A DNA stretch of 64,000 bases from Flavobacterium ranwuense (lineage in GTDB: Bacteria > Bacteroidota > Bacteroidia > Flavobacteriales > Flavobacteriaceae), in contig NZ_SMLH01000002.1 in the NCBI RefSeq assembly GCF_004349315.1, forward strand, positions 1 to 64,000, read 5' to 3'. Shown piece after piece: positions 15,224-23,788 of the stretch. How positions within the stretch are numbered: the stretch's first letter is position 1; every line of letters begins with the position of its first letter. The notes beneath the pieces are model-generated. The model saw only the letters and a program-made list of their open reading frames with translations, made no database searches and was not told the origin of the DNA. The translations under genes were made by a program, and so were the position numbers.

Positions 15224-16399
15224 ATGCAACTATCCGTCATCATTCTCAATTACAACGTTTGTTATTTTCTCGAGCAATGTGTTTTAAGCGTTCAAAGTGC
15301 TTTAGAAACCATTGACGGCGAAATTATTGTAATCGATAATAATTCCCCAGATGACAGTTGTGCAATGATGCAAAAGCGTTTTCCAAACGTAAAACTCATT
15401 CAAAATAATGAAAATGTAGGTTTTCCAAAAGGCAATAACATAGGAGTTGCTCAAGCTCAAGGCGAATACATTTGTATTTTGAATCCAGATACAGTGGTTG
15501 CCGAAGATACGTTTACCAAAGTATTGGCTTTTGTCCAAAAACGATCTGATTTAGGAATATTGGGTTGCAAACTTATCGATGGAGCCGGGAAATTTCTGCC
15601 GGAAAGCAAACGTGGCGTTCCAATACCTTGTGTCGCTTTTACCAAAATCACGGGTTTGTACAAATTATTTTCCAAGTCGGGAACATTCGGGAAGTATTAC
15701 GCACTACATTTAAACGAAAACCAAACTGGAAAAGTGGATATTCTTGTGGGTGCTTTTATGGTTATGAAAAGAAGTTTATACCTTGAAGTGGGCGGTTTTG
15801 ATGAAGATTGTTTCATGTATTCGGATGATATTGATTTGTCTTATAGGATTTTGCAAAAAGGAAAGTCGAACTATTATTTTCATGATACCACCGTAATCCA
15901 TTATAAAGGAGAAAGTACCATTAAGGACGAAATCTATATGAAGCGCTTTCAGGAAGCCATGCATTTCTTTTATAAAAAGCATTTTAACGTTTCTTTATTC
16001 TTCTCGGTTTTTATGGGACTGGGTATTGTCTTTTTTTCTTTTGTAAAAATGATTCAAGGAAAACCTTCCAGAAATTTAGGGATAAAAATGACTCCAAAAT
16101 CATATCTGCTGTATTCATCAAATGAAAAATTAGTGGAAAAATTGACTTTGGTTTTGCAAAAAAAAGTCTCATTTCACGATTTAAAAACAGAAAAAATGGT
16201 AATTTCGTCTTCGTTAAGAACTGTAACGGGAACTGAAATTATTCTGGATAACGAATTCATTTCTTTTAAAGAATGCATATCAATTCTCGAATCTTCAAGA
16301 AATAGAGGATTTACCTTTAAAATAATACCAAAAAACGCTAATTTTTTAATTGGAAGTAATAATAGTAACGAAAGAGGTGAGATTATGAAAATAGAGTAA
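15224..16399 (+). CDS. Family 2 glycosyltransferase with C-terminal membrane helix
   Basis: A 391-residue GT2 enzyme, probably adding a sugar during surface polysaccharide or glycan synthesis. The GT-A core is clear: SVIILNYN at the N-terminus, EIIVIDNNSPDDS near 35-47, VGFPKGNN near 65-72, the ILNPDT metal site near 84-89, and GAFMVMKRSLYLEVGGFDE followed by SDDIDLSYRI, typical of rhamnosyltransferase-like members. One hydrophobic helix (LFFSVFMGLGIVFFSFVKM) near 265-283 anchors it. The last 100 residues, after the helix, match nothing I know and contain 'SSLRTVTGTEIILDNEFISFKECI'-type sequence. Confidence 0.9.
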   Translation: MQLSVIILNYNVCYFLEQCVLSVQSALETIDGEIIVIDNNSPDDSCAMMQKRFPNVKLIQNNENVGFPKGNNIGVAQAQGEYICILNPDTVVAEDTFTKVLAFVQKRSDLGILGCKLIDGAGKFLPESKRGVPIPCVAFTKITGLYKLFSKSGTFGKYYALHLNENQTGKVDILVGAFMVMKRSLYLEVGGFDEDCFMYSDDIDLSYRILQKGKSNYYFHDTTVIHYKGESTIKDEIYMKRFQEAMHFFYKKHFNVSLFFSVFMGLGIVFFSFVKMIQGKPSRNLGIKMTPKSYLLYSSNEKLVEKLTLVLQKKVSFHDLKTEKMVISSSLRTVTGTEIILDNEFISFKECISILESSRNRGFTFKIIPKNANFLIGSNNSNERGEIMKIE

Positions 16400-16420
16400 A
16401 AAATTACATTTAATGTAATT

Positions 16421-16428
16421 TATATTTG
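16421..16428 (+). promoter_or_regulatory. -7 promoter box upstream of the E2 gene
   Basis: TATATTTG matches TAnnTTTG 56 bases before the E2 start. It directly follows a perfect 9-base inverted repeat, AAATTACAT / ATGTAATTT (16401-16421), which could be an operator or a weak terminator of the preceding gene. Confidence 0.45.
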
Positions 16429-16483
16429 AAATATTTAGTAATTTCGCAAACTGAAAATCAAAATCACCTTTTAGGTTAACAAT

Positions 16484-17785
16484 ATGGCAAGATTTGAATT
16501 AAAGCTTCCAAAAATGGGAGAAAGCGTTGCAGAAGCAACCATTACAAACTGGTTAAAAGAAGTTGGAGATAAAATTGAAGCTGACGAAGCGGTACTTGAA
16601 ATTGCTACTGACAAAGTAGACAGCGAAGTGCCAAGTGAAGTTTCGGGTATCTTGATTGAGCAATTGTTTGGTAAAGATGATCTGGTTCAAGTAGGTCAGA
16701 CTATCGCAATAATTGAAACCGAAGGTGGAGAGCTTGTGCCAATTGTTAAAGAAGCTGTAGCCGCTGAGGTTGTTGCTGAAGTAACAAAAACGGTGGATGC
16801 CGCCAAAGAAAGTGTTGCGGCTCCAGTAGATTTCTCTGATTCTGAAAAATTCTTATCGCCTTTGGTGAAAAATATTGCCAAAGAAGAAGGGGTTTCTGTT
16901 GCAGAATTAGCAGCGATTTCCGGAACAGGAAAAGAAGGAAGAGTAACTAAAAATGATATTTTAGACTACGTAAAAAATAGAACAAGCCAACCAGCAGTTT
17001 CGGCTCCGGTTGTAGCAGTTCAAAAACCAGTTGCAGCTCCAGTTGCTCAAAAGGCGGCTCCGGTATCTGTAAGCGGTGGCGATGAAATTATAGAAATGGA
17101 CAGAATGCGCAAGCTAATTGCGGGTTACATGGTTGCTTCTGTGCAAACTTCGGCTCACGTACAATCGTTTATCGAAGTCGATGTGACAAATATTGTAAAA
17201 TGGAGAGAGAAAAATAAAAATGCTTTCGAAAAGAGAGAAGGAGAAAAATTGACGTATACGCCAATTTTCATGGAAGCAGTTGCAAAAGCATTGAAAGATT
17301 TCCCTGGAATGAATATTTCTGTAGATGGTGATTATATCATCAAAAAGAAAAATATCAACCTTGGGATGGCGGCTTCATTGCCAAACGGAAACTTAATTGT
17401 TCCTGTTATTAAAAATGCGGATCAACTGAATTTAGTTGGAATGGCAAAAGCGGTCAACGATTTAGGAGGTCGTGCAAAAGCTGGAAAGTTAAAACCGGAC
17501 GACACACAAGGCGGAACCTATACGGTTACGAATGTGGGGACTTTTGGAAGTGTTTTTGGTACGCCAATTATCAATCAGCCGCAAGTGGGAATTTTAGCCC
17601 TTGGAGCAATCCGTAAAATGCCAGCGGTAATCGAAACTCCAGAAGGAGATTTCATTGGAATTCGTCAAAAAATGTTCTTATCCCATAGCTATGATCATAG
17701 AGTGGTTGATGGAGCATTAGGAGGAAGTTTTGTAAAAAGAGTCGCTGAATATCTAGAAGCTTTTGATGTAAACAGAGATGTTTAA
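16484..17785 (+). CDS. 2-oxoacid dehydrogenase E2 (dihydrolipoamide acyltransferase)
   Basis: Core acyltransferase of a 2-oxoacid dehydrogenase complex. The lipoyl domain (1-78) carries the modified lysine in TDKVDSEV near residue 44. An Ala/Pro/Val linker leads to an E3-binding domain (SPLVKNIAKEEGVSVAELA, about 126-160). A second linker leads to the catalytic domain from about 200, ending with the active-site HRVVDG in SHSYDHRVVDGALGG. A branched-chain or 2-oxoglutarate substrate is plausible; sequence alone does not decide. No E1 or E3 gene is adjacent, so the complex subunits are dispersed. A terminator follows 22 bases later. Confidence 0.93.
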   Translation: MARFELKLPKMGESVAEATITNWLKEVGDKIEADEAVLEIATDKVDSEVPSEVSGILIEQLFGKDDLVQVGQTIAIIETEGGELVPIVKEAVAAEVVAEVTKTVDAAKESVAAPVDFSDSEKFLSPLVKNIAKEEGVSVAELAAISGTGKEGRVTKNDILDYVKNRTSQPAVSAPVVAVQKPVAAPVAQKAAPVSVSGGDEIIEMDRMRKLIAGYMVASVQTSAHVQSFIEVDVTNIVKWREKNKNAFEKREGEKLTYTPIFMEAVAKALKDFPGMNISVDGDYIIKKKNINLGMAASLPNGNLIVPVIKNADQLNLVGMAKAVNDLGGRAKAGKLKPDDTQGGTYTVTNVGTFGSVFGTPIINQPQVGILALGAIRKMPAVIETPEGDFIGIRQKMFLSHSYDHRVVDGALGGSFVKRVAEYLEAFDVNRDV

Positions 17786-17806
17786 AGGTATATAATTACA
17801 ATTTAG

Positions 17807-17848
17807 ACCCGACCGATTTTTAAAAATCAGTCGGGTTTTCTTTTTTTA
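17807..17848 (+). terminator. Terminator of the E2 gene
   Basis: ACCCGACCGATTTTT pairs with AAAAATCAGTCGGGT almost perfectly and is followed by TTTTCTTTTTTT. Confidence 0.9.
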
Positions 17849-17902
17849 AGGTTTTCAGGAACTTTATACTTTAAACTTTTAACGAAATTAAACCCAAATT
17901 TC

Positions 17903-17910
17903 TATATTTG
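17903..17910 (+). promoter_or_regulatory. -7 promoter box of the exonuclease gene
   Basis: TATATTTG matches TAnnTTTG, 20 bases before the start codon at 17931. Confidence 0.6.
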
Positions 17911-17930
17911 TATCCACACAAAATTTAAAA

Positions 17931-18701
17931 ATGGAACTTAAACTCAATAAACCAATTTGCTTTTTCGATCTTGAAACCACAGGAATTGACATAGGAAAAG
18001 ATAGAATTGTAGAAATCTCAATATTTAAAGTTTTCCCAAACGGAAACAAAGAAAGCAAAACTTGGTTGGTTAATCCAACGATTCCAATTCCACCGCAAAC
18101 AACGGCTGTTCATGGAATTACCGATGAAAAAGTAGCGAATGAGCCTACTTTTAATGAACTGGCAGCGCAAGTTTATAATATGATTAAAGACAGTGATTTA
18201 GCTGGATTTAATTCAGATCGATTTGATATTCCATTGTTGGCAGAAGAAATGCTTCGTGCCGGAGTAGATTTTGACATGAAAAATAGAGTTTCGGTTGATG
18301 TACAAACGGTTTTTCATAAAATGGAAGAACGTACCTTGAGCGCGGCACATAAGTTTTATTGCGGAAAAACGCTTGAAAACGCACATTCTGCAGAAGCGGA
18401 CACCATGGCGACTTACGAAATATTGAAAGCGCAACTGGATCGTTATCCGGAACTGGAAAACGATATGAAATCATTATCGGAGTTTACGACAAGAAAGAAA
18501 ATCGCTGATTTTGCAGGAATGATTGCCTTTGATAAGGATGATGAGGAAATTTTTGCCTTTGGAAAACACAAAGGAGTGAAAGTGGGTAAAATTCTGGAAA
18601 CAGAGCCCGGTTATTTCAGTTGGATTCAAAATGCGGATTTTCCATTGTATACCAAGAAAGTTTTAACGGCAATCAAACTTAGAAAACTAAATACGAAATA
18701 G
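17931..18701 (+). CDS. DnaQ-like 3'-5' exonuclease (DEDDh)
   Basis: A 256-residue DEDD-superfamily exonuclease. Exo I is FFDLETTG (D13, E15 region), Exo II is FNSDRFDIPLL near residue 95-105, and Exo III is the AHSAEADTMAT segment with the DEDDh histidine, near 152-162. The C-terminal 50 residues (FAFGKHKGVKVGKILETEPGYFSWI) form the small module often found at the end of exodeoxyribonuclease X-like proteins. It could proofread or process DNA/RNA ends; it is not the polymerase III epsilon subunit by context. It is followed by a GTGTTCAG-type repeat and then the FAH-family gene. Confidence 0.9.
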   Translation: MELKLNKPICFFDLETTGIDIGKDRIVEISIFKVFPNGNKESKTWLVNPTIPIPPQTTAVHGITDEKVANEPTFNELAAQVYNMIKDSDLAGFNSDRFDIPLLAEEMLRAGVDFDMKNRVSVDVQTVFHKMEERTLSAAHKFYCGKTLENAHSAEADTMATYEILKAQLDRYPELENDMKSLSEFTTRKKIADFAGMIAFDKDDEEIFAFGKHKGVKVGKILETEPGYFSWIQNADFPLYTKKVLTAIKLRKLNTK

Positions 18702-18762
18702 TGCTCAGTAATCAGTGTTCAGTTTACATTCTGAACACTAAATGCTGAACACTGAATACTTA
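18700..18762. repeat. GTGTTCAG / CTGAACAC intergenic repeat
   Basis: The words AATCAGTGTTCAGTTTACA and TTCTGAACACTAAATGCTGAACACTGAATACTT lie in opposite orientation and could form a hairpin. They contain an in-frame ATG at 18742, which is probably not the start of the next gene. Confidence 0.6.
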
Positions 18763-18768
18763 AAAAGC

Positions 18769-19380
18769 ATGAAGATCATCTGCATCGGTAGAAATTACAC
18801 CAAACATATAGCGGAATTACGTAACGAAAGACCAACGGAACCTGTGGTTTTTATGAAGCCGGATTCGGCCGTTTTGTTGAAGCAGCATCCATTTGTAATC
18901 CCGGAATTTTCGGAAGATATTCACCACGAAATTGAAATTATTGTCAAAATAAACAAAGTAGGGAAATACATCGAACCTAAGTTTGCCCATAAATATTATG
19001 ACGAAATCAGTGTTGGAATTGATTTTACGGCACGCGATTTACAGGATAAATTAAAAGCAAAAGGGTTGCCTTGGGAAAAAGCAAAAGCATTTGACGGTTC
19101 GGCAGTTATAGGAGAATTTTTACCAAAAAATCAATTTAGTTCATTAGAAAATATTACTTTTGAATTAACCAATAACAATAAAACGGTACAAATCGGTAAT
19201 TCCAGTCATATGTTGTGGAAAATTGATGAACTTATTTCGTACGTTTCTCAGTTTTTCACGTTAAAAATTGGAGATATTATTTTTACAGGAACTCCGGAAG
19301 GAGTTGCTGCAGTAAAGCCGGATGACGTTTTGGAAGGATTTTTAGAGGGACAACAACTATTTAGAATACAGGTAAAATAA
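18769..19380 (+). CDS. Fumarylacetoacetate hydrolase family protein
   Basis: A 203-residue enzyme of the FAH superfamily (MhpD/YcgM-like core), which acts on oxo-acids by C-C hydrolysis, decarboxylation or tautomerisation at a metal site. Seen are MKIICIGRNYTKHIAEL, EPVVFMKPDSAVL, the metal ligands in HHEIEIIVKI (E-x-E) and a downstream GIDFTARDLQ with D; it ends GDIIFTGTPEGV and the final strands. I start it at 18769 (MKIIC) because this is the family's N-terminus and the upstream ATG at 18742 lies within a repeat. Its stop overlaps the Hpt start by one base. Confidence 0.88.
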   Translation: MKIICIGRNYTKHIAELRNERPTEPVVFMKPDSAVLLKQHPFVIPEFSEDIHHEIEIIVKINKVGKYIEPKFAHKYYDEISVGIDFTARDLQDKLKAKGLPWEKAKAFDGSAVIGEFLPKNQFSSLENITFELTNNNKTVQIGNSSHMLWKIDELISYVSQFFTLKIGDIIFTGTPEGVAAVKPDDVLEGFLEGQQLFRIQVK

Positions 19381-19724
19381 TGGCTATAAATTACAACCTT
19401 TCAAAAGTGTACGCACTTTCAGACAACGATCCAGAATTTGTGAATGAAATTTTGACTTTGTTTGTTACTGAAGTTCCAGACGATTTACTTCAAATTAAAG
19501 AAGGAATAAAAAAGAAAGACCACAAGCATGCTTATGCTTATGCACACAAGATAAAACCTACGCTTGATTTAATGGGTTTAAACATGGCTTTTGAAGAGAT
19601 TCTTCAAGTCGAAGCCTGGACCAAAGCCGAAGGTAAAAAGAAAGACATCAAAGAAACTTTTAAGAGCGTAAAAAACCAAGTTAACGACGCTATCAAAGAA
19701 ATCAAAAAAGATTTCGATTTGTAA
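19380..19724 (+). CDS. Hpt domain phosphotransfer protein
   Basis: A 114-residue helical protein built of a single histidine phosphotransfer domain. The phospho-accepting histidine is in YAYAHKIKPTLDLMG near residue 57, followed by the usual small and hydrophobic residues. It has no kinase or receiver domain of its own. It overlaps the FAH-family stop by one base (TAATG), so translation is coupled, an odd pairing of metabolic and signalling genes. Its partner may be a hybrid kinase elsewhere, for example the one at 41950-44082; this is inference only. Confidence 0.87.
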   Translation: MAINYNLSKVYALSDNDPEFVNEILTLFVTEVPDDLLQIKEGIKKKDHKHAYAYAHKIKPTLDLMGLNMAFEEILQVEAWTKAEGKKKDIKETFKSVKNQVNDAIKEIKKDFDL

Positions 19725-19728
19725 TATT

Positions 19729-19812
19729 GGGGCGTGACCCGCCGAAAAAGCGGGTCGGGCTATCCGTTGTAATCTCCCGAAAAAACGGGAGGATTTTCAC
19801 TTTTATCCCTCA
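19729..19812 (-). ncRNA. Structured intergenic element, copy 4
   Basis: On the minus strand it begins TGAGGGATAAAAGTGAAAAT and has a CCTCCCG-TTTTTT-CGGGAG hairpin, then ACAACGGATAGCCCGACCCGC paired with GCGGGTC. The 5' end is more diverged than in the other copies. It lies just past the Hpt stop codon, antisense to that transcript. Confidence 0.45.
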
Positions 19813-19899
19813 CGCAAACTACAATTAATACTGTCATTTTAACGACAGCGTATTTTTAAAAACTACTCCATAGAACTGTTTTTGGTCTAAAAGATAAAT

Positions 19900-20610
19900 A
19901 TGAAATATAAAATAATACTCCTGCTGTTTTTATTGTCTTCTCTTACTATGTCTTCTCAGAAAAAATATTTTTTTGACTATATTATTGAGTATAAGTTTCA
20001 GGCAAATCAAACTTCAAAAGTAGAGAAACGATATCTTTTAACTAATTCTAAAGACGATACTTATGAATGTAGGGTTTATGAAGAGGATAGTTTGAATTTT
20101 AGAATAGACTTTATAGACGAAATAGGTATTCGTAGTAATTCCATAATTGATAAAAGTGAGTTTTTTAAAGCAGAAACCATATCATTATTGTGTGAGAGTA
20201 TTAATTATCAAAAAGAAAAGTATAAGTATGATTCTGGTAGGTTTGATTTCATGAATAAAAAGGATACGCTAATTAATGGTGTTTACTATAAAAATTATGC
20301 AATGAAGTATCGTAAAATTACAAATGCGAGAAAGTATAAGCATGGGATTTCATATTACATTGTAGAAAATAATACAGAATTCCATCTACCTTTAATGATG
20401 TTTTCGGGCGTATTTGATGTTCGAGAAACAAGTAAAAATATTCCAAATGGGATTGCAAAAGAAATTTTCTCATTGAGCTATGATAAAAAGCAATATGAGT
20501 TTGTTTATAAATTATTACAGTATGTGAAAATTAAAAAATATTTTATTATTCCTGAAAACTGTGATCCTAATGCGTCAATACCACTTAAGTTTGAATTTAA
20601 ATTTAAATAA
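19900..20610 (+). CDS. Secreted or periplasmic protein, unknown
   Basis: A 236-residue protein that I do not recognise. It has a signal peptide (MKYKIILLLFLLSSLTMSSQ) cleaved after the SSQ, a common flavobacterial site. The mature part is rich in Tyr, Lys and Asp and predicted beta (FFDYIIEYKFQ, YECRVYEED, YEFVYKLLQYVKIKKYF). The pattern resembles flavobacterial hypothetical proteins with a GLPGLI-like or outer-membrane-linked fold, but without firm motifs. It stands alone between Hpt and cinA. Confidence 0.7.
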   Translation: MKYKIILLLFLLSSLTMSSQKKYFFDYIIEYKFQANQTSKVEKRYLLTNSKDDTYECRVYEEDSLNFRIDFIDEIGIRSNSIIDKSEFFKAETISLLCESINYQKEKYKYDSGRFDFMNKKDTLINGVYYKNYAMKYRKITNARKYKHGISYYIVENNTEFHLPLMMFSGVFDVRETSKNIPNGIAKEIFSLSYDKKQYEFVYKLLQYVKIKKYFIIPENCDPNASIPLKFEFKFK

Positions 20611-20669
20611 TTTTTTTAATAGTAATATTTTTAAATTTTTAGAAACTTCTAAATTCTTAAACTAGAAAA

Positions 20670-21920
20670 ATGAAAGCAACTATAGTTACCATTGGTGACG
20701 AAATTTTAATAGGTCAAATTGTCGATACTAATTCTGGCTTTATAGCTAAGTCGTTAGATAAGATTGGTGTTGAAATCAACGAAATGATTTCGATAAGTGA
20801 TGATAAAAAACACATTTTAGATACGTTTGTGGCGCTTCAAAACAAAGTCGATTTGGTGATTATAACTGGTGGTTTAGGACCGACAAAAGATGATATCACA
20901 AAAAAAACATTTTGTGATTATTTTGAAGATGAATTAGTTGTTGATCAAAAAGTGCTTACTCATGTTACGCAACTTATAGAAGGTTTTTATAAGCGAACAA
21001 TTACACAAATCAATAAAGATCAAGCGTTGGTTCCGTCAAAATGTACGGTGCTTCACAATCAGGTGGGTACTGCGCCAGGAATGTGGATGAAAAAGGAAAA
21101 CACCGTTTTTATTTCGCTACCCGGAGTTCCTTACGAAATGAAGTATTTAGTGGAGCATGAAATCATCCCAAAAGTAGTTCGGGAATACAAACGTCCTTAT
21201 ATCATCCATAAAACAATTCTCACGTACGGACAAGGCGAAAGTATGGTGGCGGAACGAATTGAGGATTGGGAAAATAACCTTCCTGAATTTATTAAGTTGG
21301 CTTATTTGCCTGCACCGGGAAGAGTTCGTTTGCGTCTTTCTGCTCGTGGCACGGATAAAGAAAAATTAGAAGCTGCTCTTGCCGAAAATGTAAACTCACT
21401 GGATGCAATAATTCATGATATTATCGTAGGTTTTGATGATGATGAAACCTTAGAAGTTGTAGTGGGGAAAATGCTGACAAAACAAAACAAAACGATTTCT
21501 ACTGCCGAGAGTTGTACCGGAGGTAAGATTGCTGCGGTATTGACATCGGTTTCGGGCTCTTCAAAGTATTTTAAAGGAAGTGTTGTATCGTACGCAACAG
21601 CGGTTAAAATTGATGTTTTGGGCATTCCGGAAAGCCTCATAAAAGAAAATTCAGTAGTGAGTAGAGAGGTTGTTTCGGCTATGGCTTTGAGTATAAAAAA
21701 GATGATGAAAACGGATTATGCAATTGCGACAACTGGCAACGCAGGACCGTCAAAAGGAGACTCAAATGCGGAAGTTGGAGCTGTTTTTATCGCATTGGCA
21801 ACACCAAGCGAAGTAATTGTTGAGGAATTTAATTTTGGCCAACCCCGTGAAAAAGTGATAGATAGAGCTGTAATTAAAAGTTTAGAACTATTGCAGAAAG
21901 AAATTTTAAAAAATGTGTAG
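20670..21920 (+). CDS. cinA: CinA family protein (NMN amidase / pyridine nucleotide salvage)
   Basis: A 416-residue two-domain CinA. The N-terminal molybdopterin-binding-like domain shows [17 protein letters not shown] (6-22) and [14 protein letters not shown] (69-82). The C-terminal domain (about 255-416) is the PncC amidase with [23 protein letters not shown] and ATTGNAGPS motifs. It hydrolyses nicotinamide mononucleotide to nicotinic acid mononucleotide and may act on ADP-ribose compounds. It lies 75 bases upstream of rpmB, but the latter has its own promoter. Confidence 0.95.
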   Translation: MKATIVTIGDEILIGQIVDTNSGFIAKSLDKIGVEINEMISISDDKKHILDTFVALQNKVDLVIITGGLGPTKDDITKKTFCDYFEDELVVDQKVLTHVTQLIEGFYKRTITQINKDQALVPSKCTVLHNQVGTAPGMWMKKENTVFISLPGVPYEMKYLVEHEIIPKVVREYKRPYIIHKTILTYGQGESMVAERIEDWENNLPEFIKLAYLPAPGRVRLRLSARGTDKEKLEAALAENVNSLDAIIHDIIVGFDDDETLEVVVGKMLTKQNKTISTAESCTGGKIAAVLTSVSGSSKYFKGSVVSYATAVKIDVLGIPESLIKENSVVSREVVSAMALSIKKMMKTDYAIATTGNAGPSKGDSNAEVGAVFIALATPSEVIVEEFNFGQPREKVIDRAVIKSLELLQKEILKNV

Positions 21921-21924
21921 TAAA

Positions 21925-21959
21925 TTTGTTGCTTAATAGGTTTATTTTTCTTTTCTTTG
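21925..21959 (+). promoter_or_regulatory. Promoter of the rpmB-rpmG-DUF4295 operon
   Basis: TTTG at 21925-21928 and TTTCTTTG at 21952-21959, 23 bases apart, resemble the Bacteroidota -33/-7 pair. The -7 box departs from consensus at its second base. Confidence 0.45.
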
Positions 21960-21995
21960 CACCCTGATTTTGAATAACGATAAAAGATAAGTATA

Positions 21996-22232
21996 ATGTC
22001 AAGAGTTTGTGACCTTACAGGTAAAAGAGCGATGGTAGGAAATAACGTTTCTCACGCTATGAACAAAACTAAGAGAAAATTTTCTGTAAACTTAGTTAAA
22101 AAGCGTTTTTATCTTCCAGAAGAAGATAGATGGATTACTCTTAGAGTAGCAGCATCTACGATAAAAACAATTAATAAAAATGGAATCGCTGCAGTTTTGA
22201 AAAAAGCGCAGTCAGAAGGATTTATTAAATAA
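21996..22232 (+). CDS. rpmB: 50S ribosomal protein L28
   Basis: The 78-residue L28 (bL28) starts [21 protein letters not shown], the conserved N-terminus, and continues with [20 protein letters not shown] and [10 protein letters not shown]. It binds 23S rRNA in the large subunit. It is first in the run with rpmG and a DUF4295 gene, spacings 27 and 76 bases, then ftsY after a terminator. This order is typical of Flavobacteriaceae. Confidence 0.97.
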   Translation: MSRVCDLTGKRAMVGNNVSHAMNKTKRKFSVNLVKKRFYLPEEDRWITLRVAASTIKTINKNGIAAVLKKAQSEGFIK

Positions 22233-22259
22233 TCCATTCCAAAATAAAAAAATAGCAAG

Positions 22260-22442
22260 ATGGCAAAGAAAGGTAATAGAATCCAGGTAATTTTAGAATG
22301 TACTGAGCACAAGACTTCAGGTGTTGCAGGAACTTCAAGATACATAACAACAAAGAACAAAAAAAATACACCAGACAGATTAGAGATTAAAAAATTTAAT
22401 CCAATCTTGAAGCGTGTAACTGTTCACAAAGAAATTAAATAA
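22260..22442 (+). CDS. rpmG: 50S ribosomal protein L33
   Basis: A 60-residue bL33 starting [18 protein letters not shown] and containing [22 protein letters not shown]. It lacks the zinc-binding cysteine pairs found in some L33 paralogues (only one Cys in ECTEH), so it is the zinc-independent (C-) form. It follows rpmB in one transcript. Confidence 0.97.
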   Translation: MAKKGNRIQVILECTEHKTSGVAGTSRYITTKNKKNTPDRLEIKKFNPILKRVTVHKEIK

Positions 22443-22518
22443 TAATTAGAGATTTTAATAAAAATCTCAAATGGTCAACATTTGAGGATTTTATTTAAAT
22501 TTAAATAACATTTGAATC

Positions 22519-22671
22519 ATGGCAAAGAAAACCGTAGCATCGTTACAAACATCTTCTAAGAGATTATCAAAAGCCATCAAAATGGTGAAATCTCCAAAAA
22601 CAGGTGCATATACATTCGTAGAATCTATTATGGCTCCTGAAGCTGTTGATGAGTTCTTGAAAAAGAAATAA
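22519..22671 (+). CDS. DUF4295 small basic ribosome-associated protein
   Basis: A 50-residue basic protein, MAKKTVASLQTSSKRLSKAI..., ending FLKKK. It matches the DUF4295 family, restricted to Bacteroidota and always next to rpmG. From memory a protein of this kind was seen as an extra large-subunit protein in the F. johnsoniae ribosome structure, but I cannot confirm that here. It is the last gene of the ribosomal run and is followed by a terminator. Confidence 0.9.
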   Translation: MAKKTVASLQTSSKRLSKAIKMVKSPKTGAYTFVESIMAPEAVDEFLKKK

Positions 22672-22691
22672 TTAACAATCACATTATATAG

Positions 22692-22727
22692 AAAAGCTAC
22701 TTTCATTCGGAAGTAGCTTTTTTATTT
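22692..22727 (+). terminator. Terminator after the ribosomal protein run
   Basis: AAAAGCTACTT pairs with AAGTAGCTTTT around TCATTCGG, then TTTATTTTC. It separates the ribosomal operon from ftsY. Confidence 0.88.
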
Positions 22728-22799
22728 TCTATATTTACCGTTAGAAAAACGTATTGGTTCTTTGGACTTAAATACTTCATTCTTAATACTATTTATACA

Positions 22800-23780
22800 A
22801 TGAGTTTTTTCAAAAGAATATTTTCATCAGAGAAAAATGACCCGAGCCTAAGCGAACAGGCGAAGCAAACATTAGACAAGAGTCTTGAAAAATCAAAAAC
22901 AAATTTCTTTTCGAAGTTAACCAAAGCTGTTGCCGGAAAGTCAAAAGTTGATGAGGAGGTTTTAGATAATTTAGAGGAAATCCTTGTTGCCTCAGATGTT
23001 GGTGTGAATACTACATTAAAAATAATTACCAGAATCGAAAATCGTGTTGCTTCAGATAAATATCTTGGTATAGAAGAACTCAATCAAATTCTGAGAGAAG
23101 AAATTGCTGCCTTATTATCAGAGACAAATACTGGAGAAGCCACTGAATTTGTAATTCCAATTCAGACGAAACCTTATGTTTTAATGGTGGTTGGGGTAAA
23201 TGGTGTCGGAAAAACGACTACCATTGGTAAATTAGCTTATCAGTTTAAAAAAGCAGGTTATAATGTGGTTCTTGGTGCAGCCGATACTTTTCGTGCCGCT
23301 GCCATCGATCAGTTGCAAATATGGGCGGATAGAGTAGGCGTTCCTATTGTTCGTCAAGATATGGGAAGTGATCCTGCTTCGGTAGCTTTTGATACCTTAC
23401 AATCAGCAGTGGCACAAAATGCCGATATCGTTATTATTGATACTGCAGGTCGTTTGCATAATAAAATTAATTTAATGAACGAATTGACCAAAGTAAAACG
23501 AGTGATGCAAAAAGTCGTTGGTGATGCACCACATGATGTATTATTGGTTTTGGACGGCTCAACCGGTCAGAATGCTTTTGAACAAGCGAAACAATTTACA
23601 GCCGCTACTGAGGTTACTTGTTTAGCCGTTACGAAACTAGACGGAACTGCAAAAGGCGGTGTCGTAATTGGTATCTCAGATCAATTTCAAATTCCTGTAA
23701 AATATATTGGTGTGGGAGAAGGAATTGAGGATCTTCAGGTTTTTAATAAGTATGAGTTTGTAGATAGTTTTTTTAAATAA
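22800..23780 (+). CDS. ftsY: Signal recognition particle receptor FtsY
   Basis: The SRP receptor GTPase that docks ribosome-nascent chain complexes at the SecYEG translocon. In 326 residues it shows the N domain (1-115) and the NG GTPase with VGVNGVGKTTTIGKLA (G1, near 131-146), DTFRAAAIDQL, IDTAGRL (G3) and TKLDGTAKGG (G4). It lacks the long acidic A domain of E. coli FtsY, as is usual in this phylum. The start at 22800 fits the first methionine of the N domain. Confidence 0.97.
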   Translation: MSFFKRIFSSEKNDPSLSEQAKQTLDKSLEKSKTNFFSKLTKAVAGKSKVDEEVLDNLEEILVASDVGVNTTLKIITRIENRVASDKYLGIEELNQILREEIAALLSETNTGEATEFVIPIQTKPYVLMVVGVNGVGKTTTIGKLAYQFKKAGYNVVLGAADTFRAAAIDQLQIWADRVGVPIVRQDMGSDPASVAFDTLQSAVAQNADIVIIDTAGRLHNKINLMNELTKVKRVMQKVVGDAPHDVLLVLDGSTGQNAFEQAKQFTAATEVTCLAVTKLDGTAKGGVVIGISDQFQIPVKYIGVGEGIEDLQVFNKYEFVDSFFK

Positions 23781-23788
23781 TAATTAGA

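Noticed and set aside
14655..16399. A larger phage or genomic island around the toxin-antitoxin pair
   Set aside because: Neighbouring genes (ABC-F, GT2, E2) are ordinary chromosomal genes; no integrase, tRNA target or composition shift could be seen.
18742..18768. Upstream in-frame start of the FAH-family gene
   Set aside because: It lies in a GTGTTCAG-type repeat; the family N-terminus begins at MKIIC.
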